From positions 28,458,116 to 28,522,115 of the forward strand of contig OX457026.1 of assembly GCA_949752745.1 (NCBI GenBank): a stretch of 64,000 bases of DNA, written 5' to 3'. Every line of letters starts with the position of its first letter. Within the stretch, counting starts at the first letter, position 1. The notes under the pieces were generated by a model. That model was not told the DNA's origin and made no database searches. It saw nothing but the letters and a program-made list of their open reading frames with translations. Both the position numbers and the translations under genes were made by a program. The DNA is from Protula sp. h YS-2021 (Eukaryota > Annelida > Polychaeta > Sabellida > Serpulidae). Below, piece by piece: positions 47,245 through 56,886 of this stretch.

Positions 47245-48290
47245 CCTGACCTAGGTCATGAGGTGCATTTATTTTGACTTGTTCGTCCGTCCTTCTGTCT
47301 GTCTCTTTCCATTTCTCTGCCATGTGCGTCACCCTTTTGTGGACACGATATCTCAAGTTTGGCTTGACGGATTTCAACTTAAATTTTTATATACTTGGGT
47401 TGCCCAAGGTTTTAGATTTAATCAAAAATCAAAGTCACTTTGATGCTATGAAATTGTATACTGCTTTGGTCAATACGAGTTACTTGTGGGGACGATATAT
47501 CAAGTTTTGCTGGATGAATTTCAACTAAAATTTGTATGAAGCTTGCAAGTAAAAGAGCCGCAATCTGATTACATTAGGCTGACCTTGACTCTGCAGAGAA
47601 GGTCCGTGTTGGAATTTTTTAACTGCGGTTCTCTTTACAGTTTGCTTGTGGATAAGACTGTTATAGTTTGACTGAACAGCTTTCAAGCTATATTTGCATG
47701 GAGCTTGTATGTCGTGAACTGATGTGGTTTAAGTGGCCTTATAATGCATGTCAAGGTCACTGTGAGACATTGAGTTTTTCAACTGCGACTTTCAACCTCT
47801 CTACTCTCTCTGCAACCAAAATTTCAAGCGGTAATTGTATGTGAAAGGGTCGCAGGGTAACCTGGTTAGCTTTAGGTGGCTTTAAGTCGCAGGTAGAAGT
47901 CACTATGATACTTTGAAAGTTAAAAGTACGGTTCTCTCTATGGTTTCCCTGTGTACACAATTTCTACATTTTGAATTAATGGATTTTAACAGAAATTTGC
48001 CAGTCGCTTCTATGCAAAAGGTTCTCGATTCGACTAAATTTCGGTGACTTACTACGCATGTCAAGATCACTGTAACACTTTGATATCTAAAACTATGGTG
48101 CTGAAGAGCTGATGGTAGACATACAAACTCTAGTCATAGGGAATTTACAACATGTGCCTGTGGCTTTTATGTAAAGGTTCTGAAATTGTTCAAGTTTCAT
48201 AGACCTTCACTCCCTGGTTGAGGTCACCAAGTACATTAGTGAACTCAATTTTAAAATTACATATTTACAGATTTACATTAAAAGCACAAA
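47245..48290. repeat. Degenerate tandem repeat, units of about 130-160 bp
   Basis: Starts with a GTCCGTCCTTCTGTCTGTCT head. It then repeats a pattern of '...gatatctcaagtttg', 'tgaatttcaactaaaatttg', 'gcatggagcttg', '...aggtcact' near 47350, 47490, 47650, 47800 and 47960. Non-coding. Confidence 0.6.
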
Positions 48291-50467
48291 ATGCTTAGGT
48301 TTTTATATTTTTAACAATTTTCTACAGGACAGATAGAATCAAGGTAGGAAATGTTCTATAGTGTGACAATAACAAGCAATACGTGTAAAAATTATAAGAG
48401 ACAGGAAGTAACGGCTTTTTAAAAAATTCAACTGCACTGCACAACCTACAGAAAGATCCTCTACCCCCTCCCCGACCCTTCGGTACCGCGGCTAACTGTT
48501 ACTTGCGTAGCGCAGTCGAATTTTTAAAACATTTTTCTTTGATTTTGCCTTCGAAAGAAATAGACATTAATACTTTGCAGGACATAAAAGCATCAATTAA
48601 AGTAGAAAGGTTTATCAAGCACAAAAAATCCAGAAACAAGGTGGTGTGAATGTGGTCCTTTTCTGTCGTGCTCGTGCGCAAATTAGACCAAGCCGTATAA
48701 TATTTTGCTTCTCGTTGTTAGTGAACCGTGAAATAAATAAAGAAACGTTTGGTTATATTTGTTAGACCTTTTTATGTAAGAAAAATGTTTACTTTGTTAA
48801 CAAAACCTAAACTATATATTGAAAAATCCTTTTTAAGCGTGGAAAAAATTAAAAATACGGATAAAGCGTTGAAAACAATTTAAAAAAATACCAAAATAAT
48901 TAGGCGAAAGATTCTTTTAAGATAAACCATTTAAACTGCTGCAGAAAATGCAGGATAAATTCTAAGTATTTTACTATCATGTATTCTAATTCTCTAAGTC
49001 TTTGTTATTAGTAATGTACATGTCCGTGAGTCCGTCCCTACTTAGTACAGTGGAAACTATTGTTATTTTACACCTTATTAACTACAGCAATTGTGGTTTT
49101 TCGTACTTATTCCTAAAAAGCAATTAAAAAGTGCATTTGAGTTGAAGTATACTAAATGAATGGAAGGGGTTTGAATAGAATATTTGAATGTTTAAAAATA
49201 ACAACACAGTCATCTTCAATGAACCCCAACCCCAGGCCTTCACATATCAAGCCATATTTTGGGCATGTGGTGGCATGTGGTCTGCAGGGTATTATAATTA
49301 CATGGTATTCCCCAGCCTTTGCCGGGTAGTGTTTTTAGTTCGCACATTTGAGTGGGGGTGAATTTAAGTTAAAAAAACACATCAACTCACACATGAATCA
49401 ATATTATGAGCATGTGGTGGCATGTTTATTCATACGGACCTCAACCCCACATATACTGGGTGTTACTCCCCTCCTCCCTCCCCTGAATCTATACCTATTC
49501 CCACCGTTTGCTACGCTACTCCCATATGTGTTATGACGTATTATTGTATTTATGCACAATGGAACCGGGTTGTGTGTAGCACCTGTTAATAAGCTGCATA
49601 CAAACGAATGAAATGTGGTGGAAATTTTAATTGAAACAAACAGGAAGCTTTCAAGGTAAGTACGATATTCAAAAAAAACAATCACACAGCTTCCCCGATC
49701 AGACCACGTCCCGCGGGACAACATAGCATCTTTTATATAGTGTTAGGCCTGCAGAATCAGACCATTTCTCCCAAATCGGACCGCATCCGTGGGACACTAG
49801 AGCGTTGTTTATTTCACATGAGCGCTTAAAAATCGGACCGCTCCTCAAATCAGAGTAGTTGGAAAGTGGGGGTTCTAAGTCACTTTGCGACGTCATAAGT
49901 CACTTGGCACCACCTAGGCGGCGTAACCCTAACCCTAAACCTATATGAGGACCCCCCAGGCGGCCTAACCTTAAACCTATATGAGGACCCCCTAGTCGGC
50001 TACACTTCTACCATCTGTCTAGCATGCCGTCACTCAGTCACTTATCACTCATTCACTTATTGTGGCATACCATTTGCGGGACACCCCCCCCCCGGCACGT
50101 GATTCATCAGCCTTCTTATAGGGACATTGCGTATGGCAGTGGCAGTGTTGCTTTTGTTGGAGACACATGAGGAGGAAGTGACAAAAGATTTGTGGTAAGT
50201 GACATTCTTTTTTTTAATTATGTGACAGGGGGAAGAGCAAACACACCATTCACAAGAACGTGTTCGAATGGCACGCGCCATTCACAAGATGTGCTCGAAT
50301 GGGCTAGCTGTCTATTCAAATGTATTCGAATGCAGGCCAAGATGTGCTCGAATGACAAGTTCTCCATTCACAAAATGTATTCGAATGCAGGGCCAGCTCC
50401 CCATTCAAAGACGTTATCAACCCACACTTACCCTAAAGTATGTAATTACCGGCTCACTCTCCAGAAG
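48291..50467. other. No gene; short repeats
   Basis: Contains CCTAACCCTAAACCTATATG repeated with AGGACCCCC at 49925-49990, a block of ATCGGACCGC words (49690-49860) reminiscent of the pogo-like MITE, and several TTCGAATG words at 50255-50385. Confidence 0.5.
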
Positions 50468-50540
50468 TCCTGTGTAGCGCAGTCGGTAAAGCATAGGACT
50501 CATGGTCGGAATATTGGTGGTTCGAGCCCACCTATGGGTA
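50468..50540 (+). other. tRNA-like sequence, anticodon-position CAT (SINE head or tRNA pseudogene)
   Basis: A-box TAGCGCAGTCGG at 50475-50486 and B-box GGTTCGAGCCC at 50519-50529 are good pol III promoter matches. The T-arm GGTGG/CCACC pairs perfectly, and CTCATGG occupies the anticodon loop. The acceptor stem needs several G-T pairs and the D-stem is broken, so it is not a working tRNA. A tail of TTATGTTATGTG repeats follows, as in SINEs. Confidence 0.6.
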
Positions 50541-50618
50541 ACACAATTTTTCCCATATGTTATGTTATGTGTTATGTTATGTGTTATCTGTTGGGTCTGA
50601 TGCTATGTGTTATATCAT
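50541..50618. repeat. TTATG-type short tandem tail
   Basis: GTTATGTTATGTGTTATGTT and similar follow the tRNA-like head. Confidence 0.7.
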
Positions 50619-51035
50619 AGTAGTGGGAATATGAAAGTTCTAGGCCAACTTTTACAAATTTAGTTTTTGAAAATATATTATGCATAAAATAGTTTTGGCA
50701 TTTTACCACGCTAAGTATTTGAACGCTCTGAAGCGTTAGTAGTTGAAAAATGAGGGTTATAGGCCAACTTTACCAAATTTAGTTTTTGAAAACATATTAC
50801 GCATAAAATAAACTCGGCATTTTAAGATGCTAAATATTCGATTGCTCTGAAGTCACATTAGCTGGAAAATGTTCTAGATCAACTTTAACAAATTTAGTTT
50901 TTGAAAATATATTATGCATAACATAGGTTTGGCATTTTACCATGCTACATATTTGAACGCTCGAAGGTTACAGTAGTGGGAAAATGAGGGTTCTAGGCCA
51001 ACTTTAGCAAATTTAGTTTTTGAAGCTTATCATGT
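50619..51035. repeat. Tandem repeat, about 3.5 units of 113-121 bp
   Basis: AGTAGTGGGAAAATGAGGGT, CTAGGCCAACTTT, CAAATTTAGTTTTTGAAAA and GGCATTTTACCATGCTA recur, starting at about 50619, 50740, 50860 and 50972. The array ends right before the Polinton-like block. Confidence 0.9.
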
Positions 51036-51081
51036 CATGGTGCGCGGAGAAGGAGAAGTACGTGGCTTAAATGATTAGTGA

Positions 51082-51315
51082 ACTGGTGCGTTTTGTTCTG
51101 TTCAACAGCAACTGCAACACTTCAGCATCTATTGGAAACTTGCTCATTCAACGCTGACCTTGCCAAACTTACGTGAGGATTTCATAAAAGAGTGTGTGCT
51201 TTCAGGCATTGACGAAGCTGAGGAGTTTGATGTGGAAGCAGCATATCACTTTGCTCGATTTGATCCAAGACTGTTCGATGAAGTGACACAGTGGTTAATC
51301 TACATTGCAGTATAA
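51082..51315 (+). pseudogene. Partial ORF of unknown function at the left edge of the Polinton-like block
   Basis: An open frame of 77 codons ending in TAA at 51313 without an ATG at its head. The C-terminal half looks like real protein (LREDFIKECVLSGIDEAEEF, then FARFDPRLFDEVTQWLI). I do not recognise it. It may be the tail of a gene whose 5' part was lost when the tandem array arose, or an exon. Confidence 0.4.
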
Positions 51316-51364
51316 TTGTAGACATTACACTGAGACAATATATTGTGCAAAAAACATATTGTGA

Positions 51365-51634
51365 AGAAATGTTATTAGCTGTGAAAAAATTGCATGTTTA
51401 GTATGTTCTGCTTGTCAAAATGAAGAGTGTCAAGAACATACTTGTCATTCCACATGTGTTTATACATATTGAAATGAAGCTAAATATTATATTCATTTAG
51501 ATAAAGTGTTCGACAATACAAATCAACCTTGTGAGAAATATGGTGTAGAGGCTATACCATTTGATGAATTAAGTAGTTGGTTAGAAGATCAATGGACAAT
51601 TATTCACATCATTGTGTCTATACTTGATTTGTAA
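51365..51634 (+). pseudogene. Cys-rich ORF of unknown function, one internal stop
   Basis: One frame spans about 89 codons with a single TGA at 51470. The first part has CLVCSACQNEECQEHTCHSTC, a C..C..C....C...H.C...C arrangement that suggests metal binding. The second part is acidic and ends in DELSSWLEDQWTIIHII. It shares the frame and strand of the integrase 115 bp downstream. Base composition matches the rest of the block. Function unknown. Confidence 0.45.
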
Positions 51635-51748
51635 AAAGAATAAAACTGTAAGATATGTTAGTTGAGTTATAAAATGTAAGATATGTTGATTTGAAAAACG
51701 AAATAAAATGTAAGTTATGTTAAGAAGTGGTAATCATTTAGTGCTATC

Positions 51749-52876
51749 ATGCCGACGTGGAAAGACTACTTAACCAATATTTACTTTAAATCTGGTCAAC
51801 CCGGGGCATTTTCTGGTCCTTACAAACTTTATCATATTAAAAAACATGATCAACCAGTGACTCATTCCAATGTGAAGAAATGGTTGCAGGAACAAGATGC
51901 ATTCAGTTTACTACAACCTGTAAAATACGGGTTTTAAAGGCAACGTGTCATTACACGTGGTATTGATGACATGTGGGATATTGATTTGGCTGACATGGGA
52001 AACATAGCTCCCTATATTGACGACACCTGCTTTTTACTAATTGTCATTGATGTGTTTTTCAAATGTATGTGGGTGCAGCCAATACCCAACAAATCACATA
52101 CCAGTGTCATACAAGCCTTTCAGGAGATTTGTCATGAAACACAACGAAGACCACAAACTCTAAGGTCAGATAAAGGAACTGAATTTAAAAAACAGATGGG
52201 TAAAAGCATTTTTGGCAAATGAAACCAAAACTAACTTTGCTGAGAGAGTCATTCGTACTCTAAAGGCAAGCCATTCATAGAAGAGGGGTGGCAAGTACCA
52301 TGAAATGCGGCTGTCTGCCAGGAATGATGTATCGATATTTCCTACATAATCTAACTTATCGCTATATGGACATCCTTTCAGACCTGGTGTACAATTACAA
52401 CCATAGACCTCATGGCTCTCTCCCTAATAAGTATGCTCCTGCAGATATTCGAAAGGCAATTGAATCTAAAGTGTGCAAGTATATGTATGTAGACAACTCG
52501 AAATTGAAACCAAACAAGAAGAAAAAAACCCTACAAATTTAAAATTGGTCAAAATGTTTGCATTTCCCACATGAAATATTTGTTTCAACGGGATAATCAT
52601 ATAAAGTGGACACAAGAAGTTTTCATCATCACACATTGTTGTAAGAAGCAAGGGATACACTTGTATCGTGTGAAAGACTTTTTGGACGAAGATATTGATG
52701 GACATTTCTATGAGGAAGAATTGCAGGCTGTTACAAAGGATATTGAATCCGTCTACAGAATTGAAAAGGTCTTGAAAACACGAAAAAGACGAGGTGTTAA
52801 AGAATTATTTGTCAAGTGGTTAGGTTGGCCAAAGAAATTTAACAGTTGGGTGAAAGAAACAGACATTCAAAACTGA
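51749..52876 (+). pseudogene. Polinton/Maverick-type integrase with C-terminal chromodomain
   Basis: A retrovirus-like DDE integrase that would insert the element. Features in order: an N-terminal LTNIYFKSGQPGAF segment; WDIDLADM with the first Asp; LRSDKGTEF with the second; NFAERVIRTLK with the Glu; a YNYNHRPHGSL segment; and a C-terminal chromodomain at 52740-52870 (VYRIEKVL, LFVKWLGWP, FNSWV). This layout is that of Polinton integrases. Damage: an in-frame TAA at 51936; a frameshift plus loss of some residues near 52215, between the second Asp and the Glu; and further shifts near 52270 and 52545. Hence it is inactive. Neighbours on the same strand are other Polinton genes. Confidence 0.9.
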
Positions 52877-53470
52877 AGCATCCATTCACATGTTTGGTCT
52901 CTGGACCTACAGGCAATGGAAAACTTCTCTGGTAAAAGAAATTCTAGAACAAAAGTTAATTAAACCCTCTCCAAAAACCATTTTATGGCACTATGCAGCA
53001 GATAAGCATTTGTGCAAGGGAATGAAAGGTGTGAAATTTTACCAAGGCATTCCAGACGACATTGAAGAGCGCTTAAACTCGAAAAAACGAAACTTACTCA
53101 TCATTGATGACTTAATGACTAAATGCGATAGAGATGAGCGTATGACACGCCTCTTTAGTGTTGGCAGCAGTCATCAAAATCTAAGTATCATTTTTATCGT
53201 GCATAATTTATTCCATCATGGTAGAGAAGTGTGAAATATAAGTTGAATATGCATTACATCATTCTGTTTAAAAATCCTAGAGACATTCAACAAATAGTAC
53301 ATTTCTATAAAGATGCTACCAGCAAATCTTATGGCTATTTATTCACTGATTCAAAGCCAAAGACAAATGATCAACTGATTTTACCAAAAGATACACATTA
53401 TGTATATGTTGATAAAGTAGTGTATGAAGAACAACCAAGTCACTTAACCATTCGCAGTCAAGATGTCTAA
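52876..53470 (+). pseudogene. Polinton-type packaging ATPase (A32/FtsK-HerA-like)
   Basis: This family packages viral-type DNA into capsids. Walker A reads SGPTGNGK and is then cut by a one-base deletion before the expected Thr-Ser. Walker B is NLLIIDDLM. Then come a SSHQNLSIIFIVHNLFH stretch typical of this ATPase, a stop plus a one-base loss near 53235, and the C-terminal HYIILFKNPRDIQQI with YGYLFTDSKP. All sequence motifs are in place, but two frame breaks inactivate it. It follows the integrase chromodomain directly and overlaps the next gene by 8 bp. Confidence 0.88.
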
Positions 53471-53789
53471 ACGTATTCAAGCTAATCAACCTTTTCTTCA
53501 CTTGCTTGCACACAGTGGGCCTAAACGACGTAAATCCTTGCTACAGCAAGCTGTTAGGGAGGAATTAACTCGTTTGTTTGAAATTTGTTTGAATATATTG
53601 CGAGGACATTTACCCTTAAGCTCAAAAAGGTATAAGGAATTCAAGCGTGAGCGTCATACCCTACGCACTCTAGCAGATAAGAAGATATCACTGCGAACAA
53701 AAAAGAAGTTGGTTAATCAGAAAGGAGGATTCATTGGAGCTATTGCCAAATTTGCATTGCCCTTGCTGGCTCAGTTGCTGTTAAAATGA
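53463..53789 (+). CDS. Small basic Polinton-associated protein, intact 108 aa
   Basis: Starts at ATG 53463, inside the end of the ATPase frame, and runs unbroken. Very Lys/Arg-rich with an RTLADKKISLRTKKK stretch and a hydrophobic C-terminus (GGFIGAIAKFALPLLAQLLL). Proteins of this shape accompany Polinton/adintovirus gene sets in invertebrates. A DNA-condensing core or minor virion role is an inference. Its TGA overlaps the next ATG. Confidence 0.7.
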   Translation: MSKRIQANQPFLHLLAHSGPKRRKSLLQQAVREELTRLFEICLNILRGHLPLSSKRYKEFKRERHTLRTLADKKISLRTKKKLVNQKGGFIGAIAKFALPLLAQLLLK

Positions 53790-54282
53790 AACATACTTTA
53801 AAAATGGTCCTCATTCCTGAATATGAATATAAAATGCTGTTAGAAAAGAAGGGAAAAGATGTTGGAATCAAAACGAAAATGAATAGACTTTTACGTGGGA
53901 AACGAACTCGTGAAAAGGCAATAGAAATTCTCAACTTCTTGGTCGTCATTTACGAACTATTCAATCACAACAAGAAAAGCCATCATCTCATGCAGAAAAG
54001 TCAGAAAAGTCAAAACAGTTTCTAAGTCATGTTCAACCTATTTATCATGTAAAACTAACACAACTTCTGGCAGAACTTAAGAAACATGGTAGGAGATGGA
54101 CAGATAAAATGAAAACGGGTGATGTCATCACGAATTCCAACATTATTGATTTGTTCAAAGAAGCATTGGTTGTTGCAAGAAGAAAAGAACAACGAGAACC
54201 ACCACATGGTTGGAAGCAGTTTATTGAGGAAATTGGAGACGCTAATATTAAAAAAACTGTGAAGATATTAAAAAAGAGATAA
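53786..54282 (+). pseudogene. Polinton-associated protein of unknown function, one frameshift
   Basis: ATG at 53786 overlaps the previous stop (ATGA). The frame starts MVLIPEYEYKMLLEKKG-like after a few residues. Near 53935 the frame shifts, and the second part continues through VQPIYHVKLTQLL, a GDVITNSNIIDLFKEAL segment and PPHGWKQFIEEIG to TAA at 54280. Pairs with the 108-aa gene in related elements, in my recollection of the family. Function unknown. Confidence 0.6.
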
Positions 54283-54313
54283 AGCAGCGTCAATAAAGGA
54301 TGTTTCCTGAAGG

Positions 54314-54517
54314 ATGACAAACTTTTCAACATGGTTTAAAGAGTCATGGTGTTGTTGTTGTTGTAAAGAAAATGAAAATAAAAATAAAAATAATATTCCT
54401 GTAAAAATCAGATGTGTAAGTGCTCGTTGTCAAGGAGAAGTAGTAGACACCAATGTAGACCATGTAGACGGCAATCTAGATCATGTAGACAGTGCAGATG
54501 ACATGTGTCAAACATGA
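54314..54517 (+). CDS. Small ORF with CCCCC run, 67 aa
   Basis: Encodes WFKESWCCCCCKENENK, then an Asp/Val-rich tail (VDHVDGNLDHVDSADD). The poly-Cys is due to a (TTG)n tract, and the tail includes a short repeat that also marks the start of the tandem duplication. It may not be a real gene. Palmitoylated or metal-binding roles would be guesses. Confidence 0.35.
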   Translation: MTNFSTWFKESWCCCCCKENENKNKNNIPVKIRCVSARCQGEVVDTNVDHVDGNLDHVDSADDMCQT

Positions 54518-54571
54518 AGTAATGCATATACACATCCAGTCTATCTACATCACATAAACCTTTTAGTCGTC

Positions 54572-55179
54572 ATGGAGTCAACAAGTTTTTCTATTACTTT
54601 ACCTCGCAATGCTAGTATGAACTATTATCTGAAAGGAAAATATGAAGTGGCCTTAGCTGAAATTCAATATCCACTTACATGGACAACCATGAGACATGGA
54701 ATGGAATATTACATTCAATATCGGAAATCATTGGATGATACGCTTCGTCAAGTTCCCATTCCATATGACTACTACCAATTCATACAAGAGATATGTAATG
54801 CAGTAAATGAAGAATTACAACTAATTATAGATGCAAGCTCTATTCGGCTAAAGTATGATAAAATTAGACGCAGAGTTTTTCTTACTTTAATGCTGTCGTC
54901 TTTTCTACTGGATTAGCTGAAATTTAAGGATTTATACCAGATCAATGGTATAGACAATCTGGCCCTGCTGATCATAAAGCAGATGTGAAACAGGGATTTT
55001 ATACACTTTATGTGTACTGCAGTATTTGTGAACCACAAGTTGTTGGAGATTATTATGTTCCTTTGCTACGTTCTGTTCCCACTGAAGGTCATGGTGGTGA
55101 TATTATCATGAAAACTTATGGTGAACCTCATTATGTTCCTGTAAACACATCAAAATTGGACATGATAAATATATATTAA
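54572..55179 (+). pseudogene. Minor-capsid-like Polinton protein, copy 1 (broken)
   Basis: Same protein as the intact copy at 55698, starting STSFSITLPRNASMNYY. Relative to it, this copy lacks 51 bp (17 residues in frame, TAT at both edges of the deletion) after residue 17. A smaller out-of-frame loss near 54890 introduces a stop at 54914, and the remainder continues from about 54920 to TAA at 55177. Confidence 0.8.
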
Positions 55180-55254
55180 GGATAACACAGGTCACAATGT
55201 TTCATTTTAAACCGGGAAAGTGATATGTAAACTTCATTTTCGAGAAAAAGCGTT

Positions 55255-55593
55255 ATGAAAGCATACACACAAGATCCATCTGCATACTGCAATCATTTTC
55301 TTCGTCAAGTAGGTGGAGAATTACCAGAATTCAAAGGAATGCGAATACACTATGGAGATTGTATTGGTTCAATACTGGGATCATTGGCTCGCAAAGCTAG
55401 TTCACTGCTTAAGGCAGGGCTGAAACCACATCTTAATAAGGTTGCAAAAGATGTCGCGAAAGATGTTACGGGTCGAGTAGCACAGCATGTGATTGGTGAT
55501 GTGTTAGGAGGACAAAAGAAAGTGCAACCGACAAAACGTGTAAGAAGGCGAAAGGCAGCTAGAGGAATAATCTCTTTTAAACAAAAAATGTAG
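55255..55593 (+). CDS. Small virion-type protein, copy 1 (intact, 112 aa)
   Basis: MKAYTQDPSAYCNHFLRQVG start, then LPEFKGMRIHYGDCIGSILG, an amphipathic stretch, and a basic RVRRRK C-terminus. Small Polinton/adintovirus proteins with a 'GG.LP.F.G....G.G.GS' head are compared with adenovirus core or membrane-lytic proteins. That equivalence is an inference. One Cys (GDC) replaces Gly seen in copy 2. The last 12 residues come from the duplication junction. Confidence 0.65.
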   Translation: MKAYTQDPSAYCNHFLRQVGGELPEFKGMRIHYGDCIGSILGSLARKASSLLKAGLKPHLNKVAKDVAKDVTGRVAQHVIGDVLGGQKKVQPTKRVRRRKAARGIISFKQKM

Positions 55594-55697
55594 ACGGCAA
55601 TCTAGATCAGGTAGACAGTGCGGATGACATGTGTCAAACATGAAGTAATGCATATACACATCCAGTCTATCTACATCACATAAACCATTTAGTCGTC

Positions 55698-56366
55698 ATG
55701 CAGTCAACAAGTTTTTCTATTACTTTACCTCGCAATGCTAGTATGAACTATTATCCTACTAATAAGGCTTCTACTTATCAATTTCGTATGCCTCGAGCCA
55801 TATATCTGAAAGGAAAATATGAAGTGGCCTTAGCTGAAATTCAATATCTACATACATGGACAACCATGAGACATGGAATGGAATATTACATTCAATATCG
55901 GAAATCATTGGATGATACGCTTCGTCAAGTTCCCATTCCATATGACTACTACAAATTCATACAAGAGATATGTAATGCAGTAAATGAAGAATTACAACTA
56001 ATTATAGATGCAAGCTCTATTCGGCTAAAGTATGATAAAATTAGACGCAGAGTTTTTCTTACTTTGAGAGATGGTTATGCTGCTGTCTTTTCTACTGGAT
56101 TAGCTGAAATTTTAGGATTTATACCAGATCAATGGTATAGACAATCTGGCCCTGCTGATCATAAAGCAGATGTGAAACAGGGATTTTATACACTTTATGT
56201 GTACTGCAGTATTTGTGAACCACAAGTTGTTGGAGATTATTATGTTCCTTTGCTACGTTCTGTTCCCACTGAAGGTCATGGTGGTGATATTATCATGAAA
56301 ACTTATGGTGAACCTCATTATGTTCCTGTAAACACATCAAAATTGGACATGATAAATAAATATTAA
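55698..56366 (+). CDS. Minor-capsid (penton-like) Polinton protein, copy 2 (intact, 222 aa)
   Basis: Unbroken frame with the family pattern: a polar N-terminus SFSITLPRNASMNYYPTNKA, FRMPRAIYLKGKYEVALAEI, a central region with IPYDYYKFIQEI, then ILGFIPDQWY and VYCSICEPQVVGDYYVPLLR. Length and position (before the core-like gene and the major capsid start) fit the single-jelly-roll minor capsid protein of Polintons. I rely on pattern memory rather than a structure search. The upstream start was chosen because copy 1 shares it. Confidence 0.65.
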   Translation: MQSTSFSITLPRNASMNYYPTNKASTYQFRMPRAIYLKGKYEVALAEIQYLHTWTTMRHGMEYYIQYRKSLDDTLRQVPIPYDYYKFIQEICNAVNEELQLIIDASSIRLKYDKIRRRVFLTLRDGYAAVFSTGLAEILGFIPDQWYRQSGPADHKADVKQGFYTLYVYCSICEPQVVGDYYVPLLRSVPTEGHGGDIIMKTYGEPHYVPVNTSKLDMINKY

Positions 56367-56441
56367 GGATAACACAGGTCATAATGTTTCATTTTAAACC
56401 GGGAAAGTGATATGTAAACTTCATTTTCGAGAAAAAGCGTT

Positions 56442-56745
56442 ATGAAAGCATACACACAAGATCCATCTGCATACTGCAATCATTTTCTTCGTCAAGTGGG
56501 TGGAGAATTACCAGAATTCAAAGGAACGCGAATACACTATGGAGATGGTATTGGTTCAATACTGAGATCATTGGCTCGCAAAGCTATTCCACTGCTTAAG
56601 GCAGGGGCTGAGACCACATCCTAAAAAGGCTGCAAAAGATGTCGCGAAAGATGTTACGGGTCGAGTAGCACAGCATGTGATTGGTGATGTGTTAGGAGGA
56701 CAAAAGAAAGTGCAACCGACAAAACGTGTAAGAAGGCGAAAGACA
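56442..56745 (+). pseudogene. Small virion-type protein, copy 2 (frameshifted)
   Basis: Same head as copy 1, with GDGIGSILRSLARKAIPLL. One extra G near 56606 shifts the frame to a stop at 56622. The remainder resumes in another frame at 56677 (MIGDVLGGQKK ... RVRRRK). Confidence 0.8.
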
Positions 56746-56886
56746 TCTACTCTAGAAAAAAGTTATGATGTAGACTATCAACCACTCACTGCCATTAGAG
56801 AGGGTGCTTCAATAGAGTTTCATATTCCTGCGATTACAGAAGAATATTTAGATTTAAAGAATGGTAGACTTCGTATTGTATGCTGA
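56746..56886 (+). pseudogene. N-terminal stub of the Polinton major capsid protein, fused to the core-like frame
   Basis: Directly after the RVRRRK end, and in the same frame, come STLEKSYDVDYQPLTAIREG and SIEFHIPAITEEYLDL, then a stop. The 'PLT.I..GA.IEFHIP....YLDL' opening is that of Polinton double-jelly-roll capsid proteins (also the F54H12.2-like family). Only about 45 residues of the usual several hundred remain. The fusion probably arose from a deletion that removed the intergenic stop and start. Confidence 0.65.

Larger units (their letters stand above)
54466..56745 (+). repeat. Tandem duplication of a two-gene virion cassette (1,124-bp offset)
   Basis: GTAGACGGCAATCTAGATCA at 54466 recurs at 55590, and homology continues through both genes to the RVRRRK end. 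The first unit ends at a junction of AAACAAAAAAT with GTAGACGG. Units are about 97% alike outside indels, which indicates a fairly recent event. Confidence 0.95.

Noticed and set aside
49925..49990. Telomere-like CCCTAA words
   Set aside because: Only two or three copies embedded in a longer CCTATATGAGGACCCCC repeat; not a telomeric tract.
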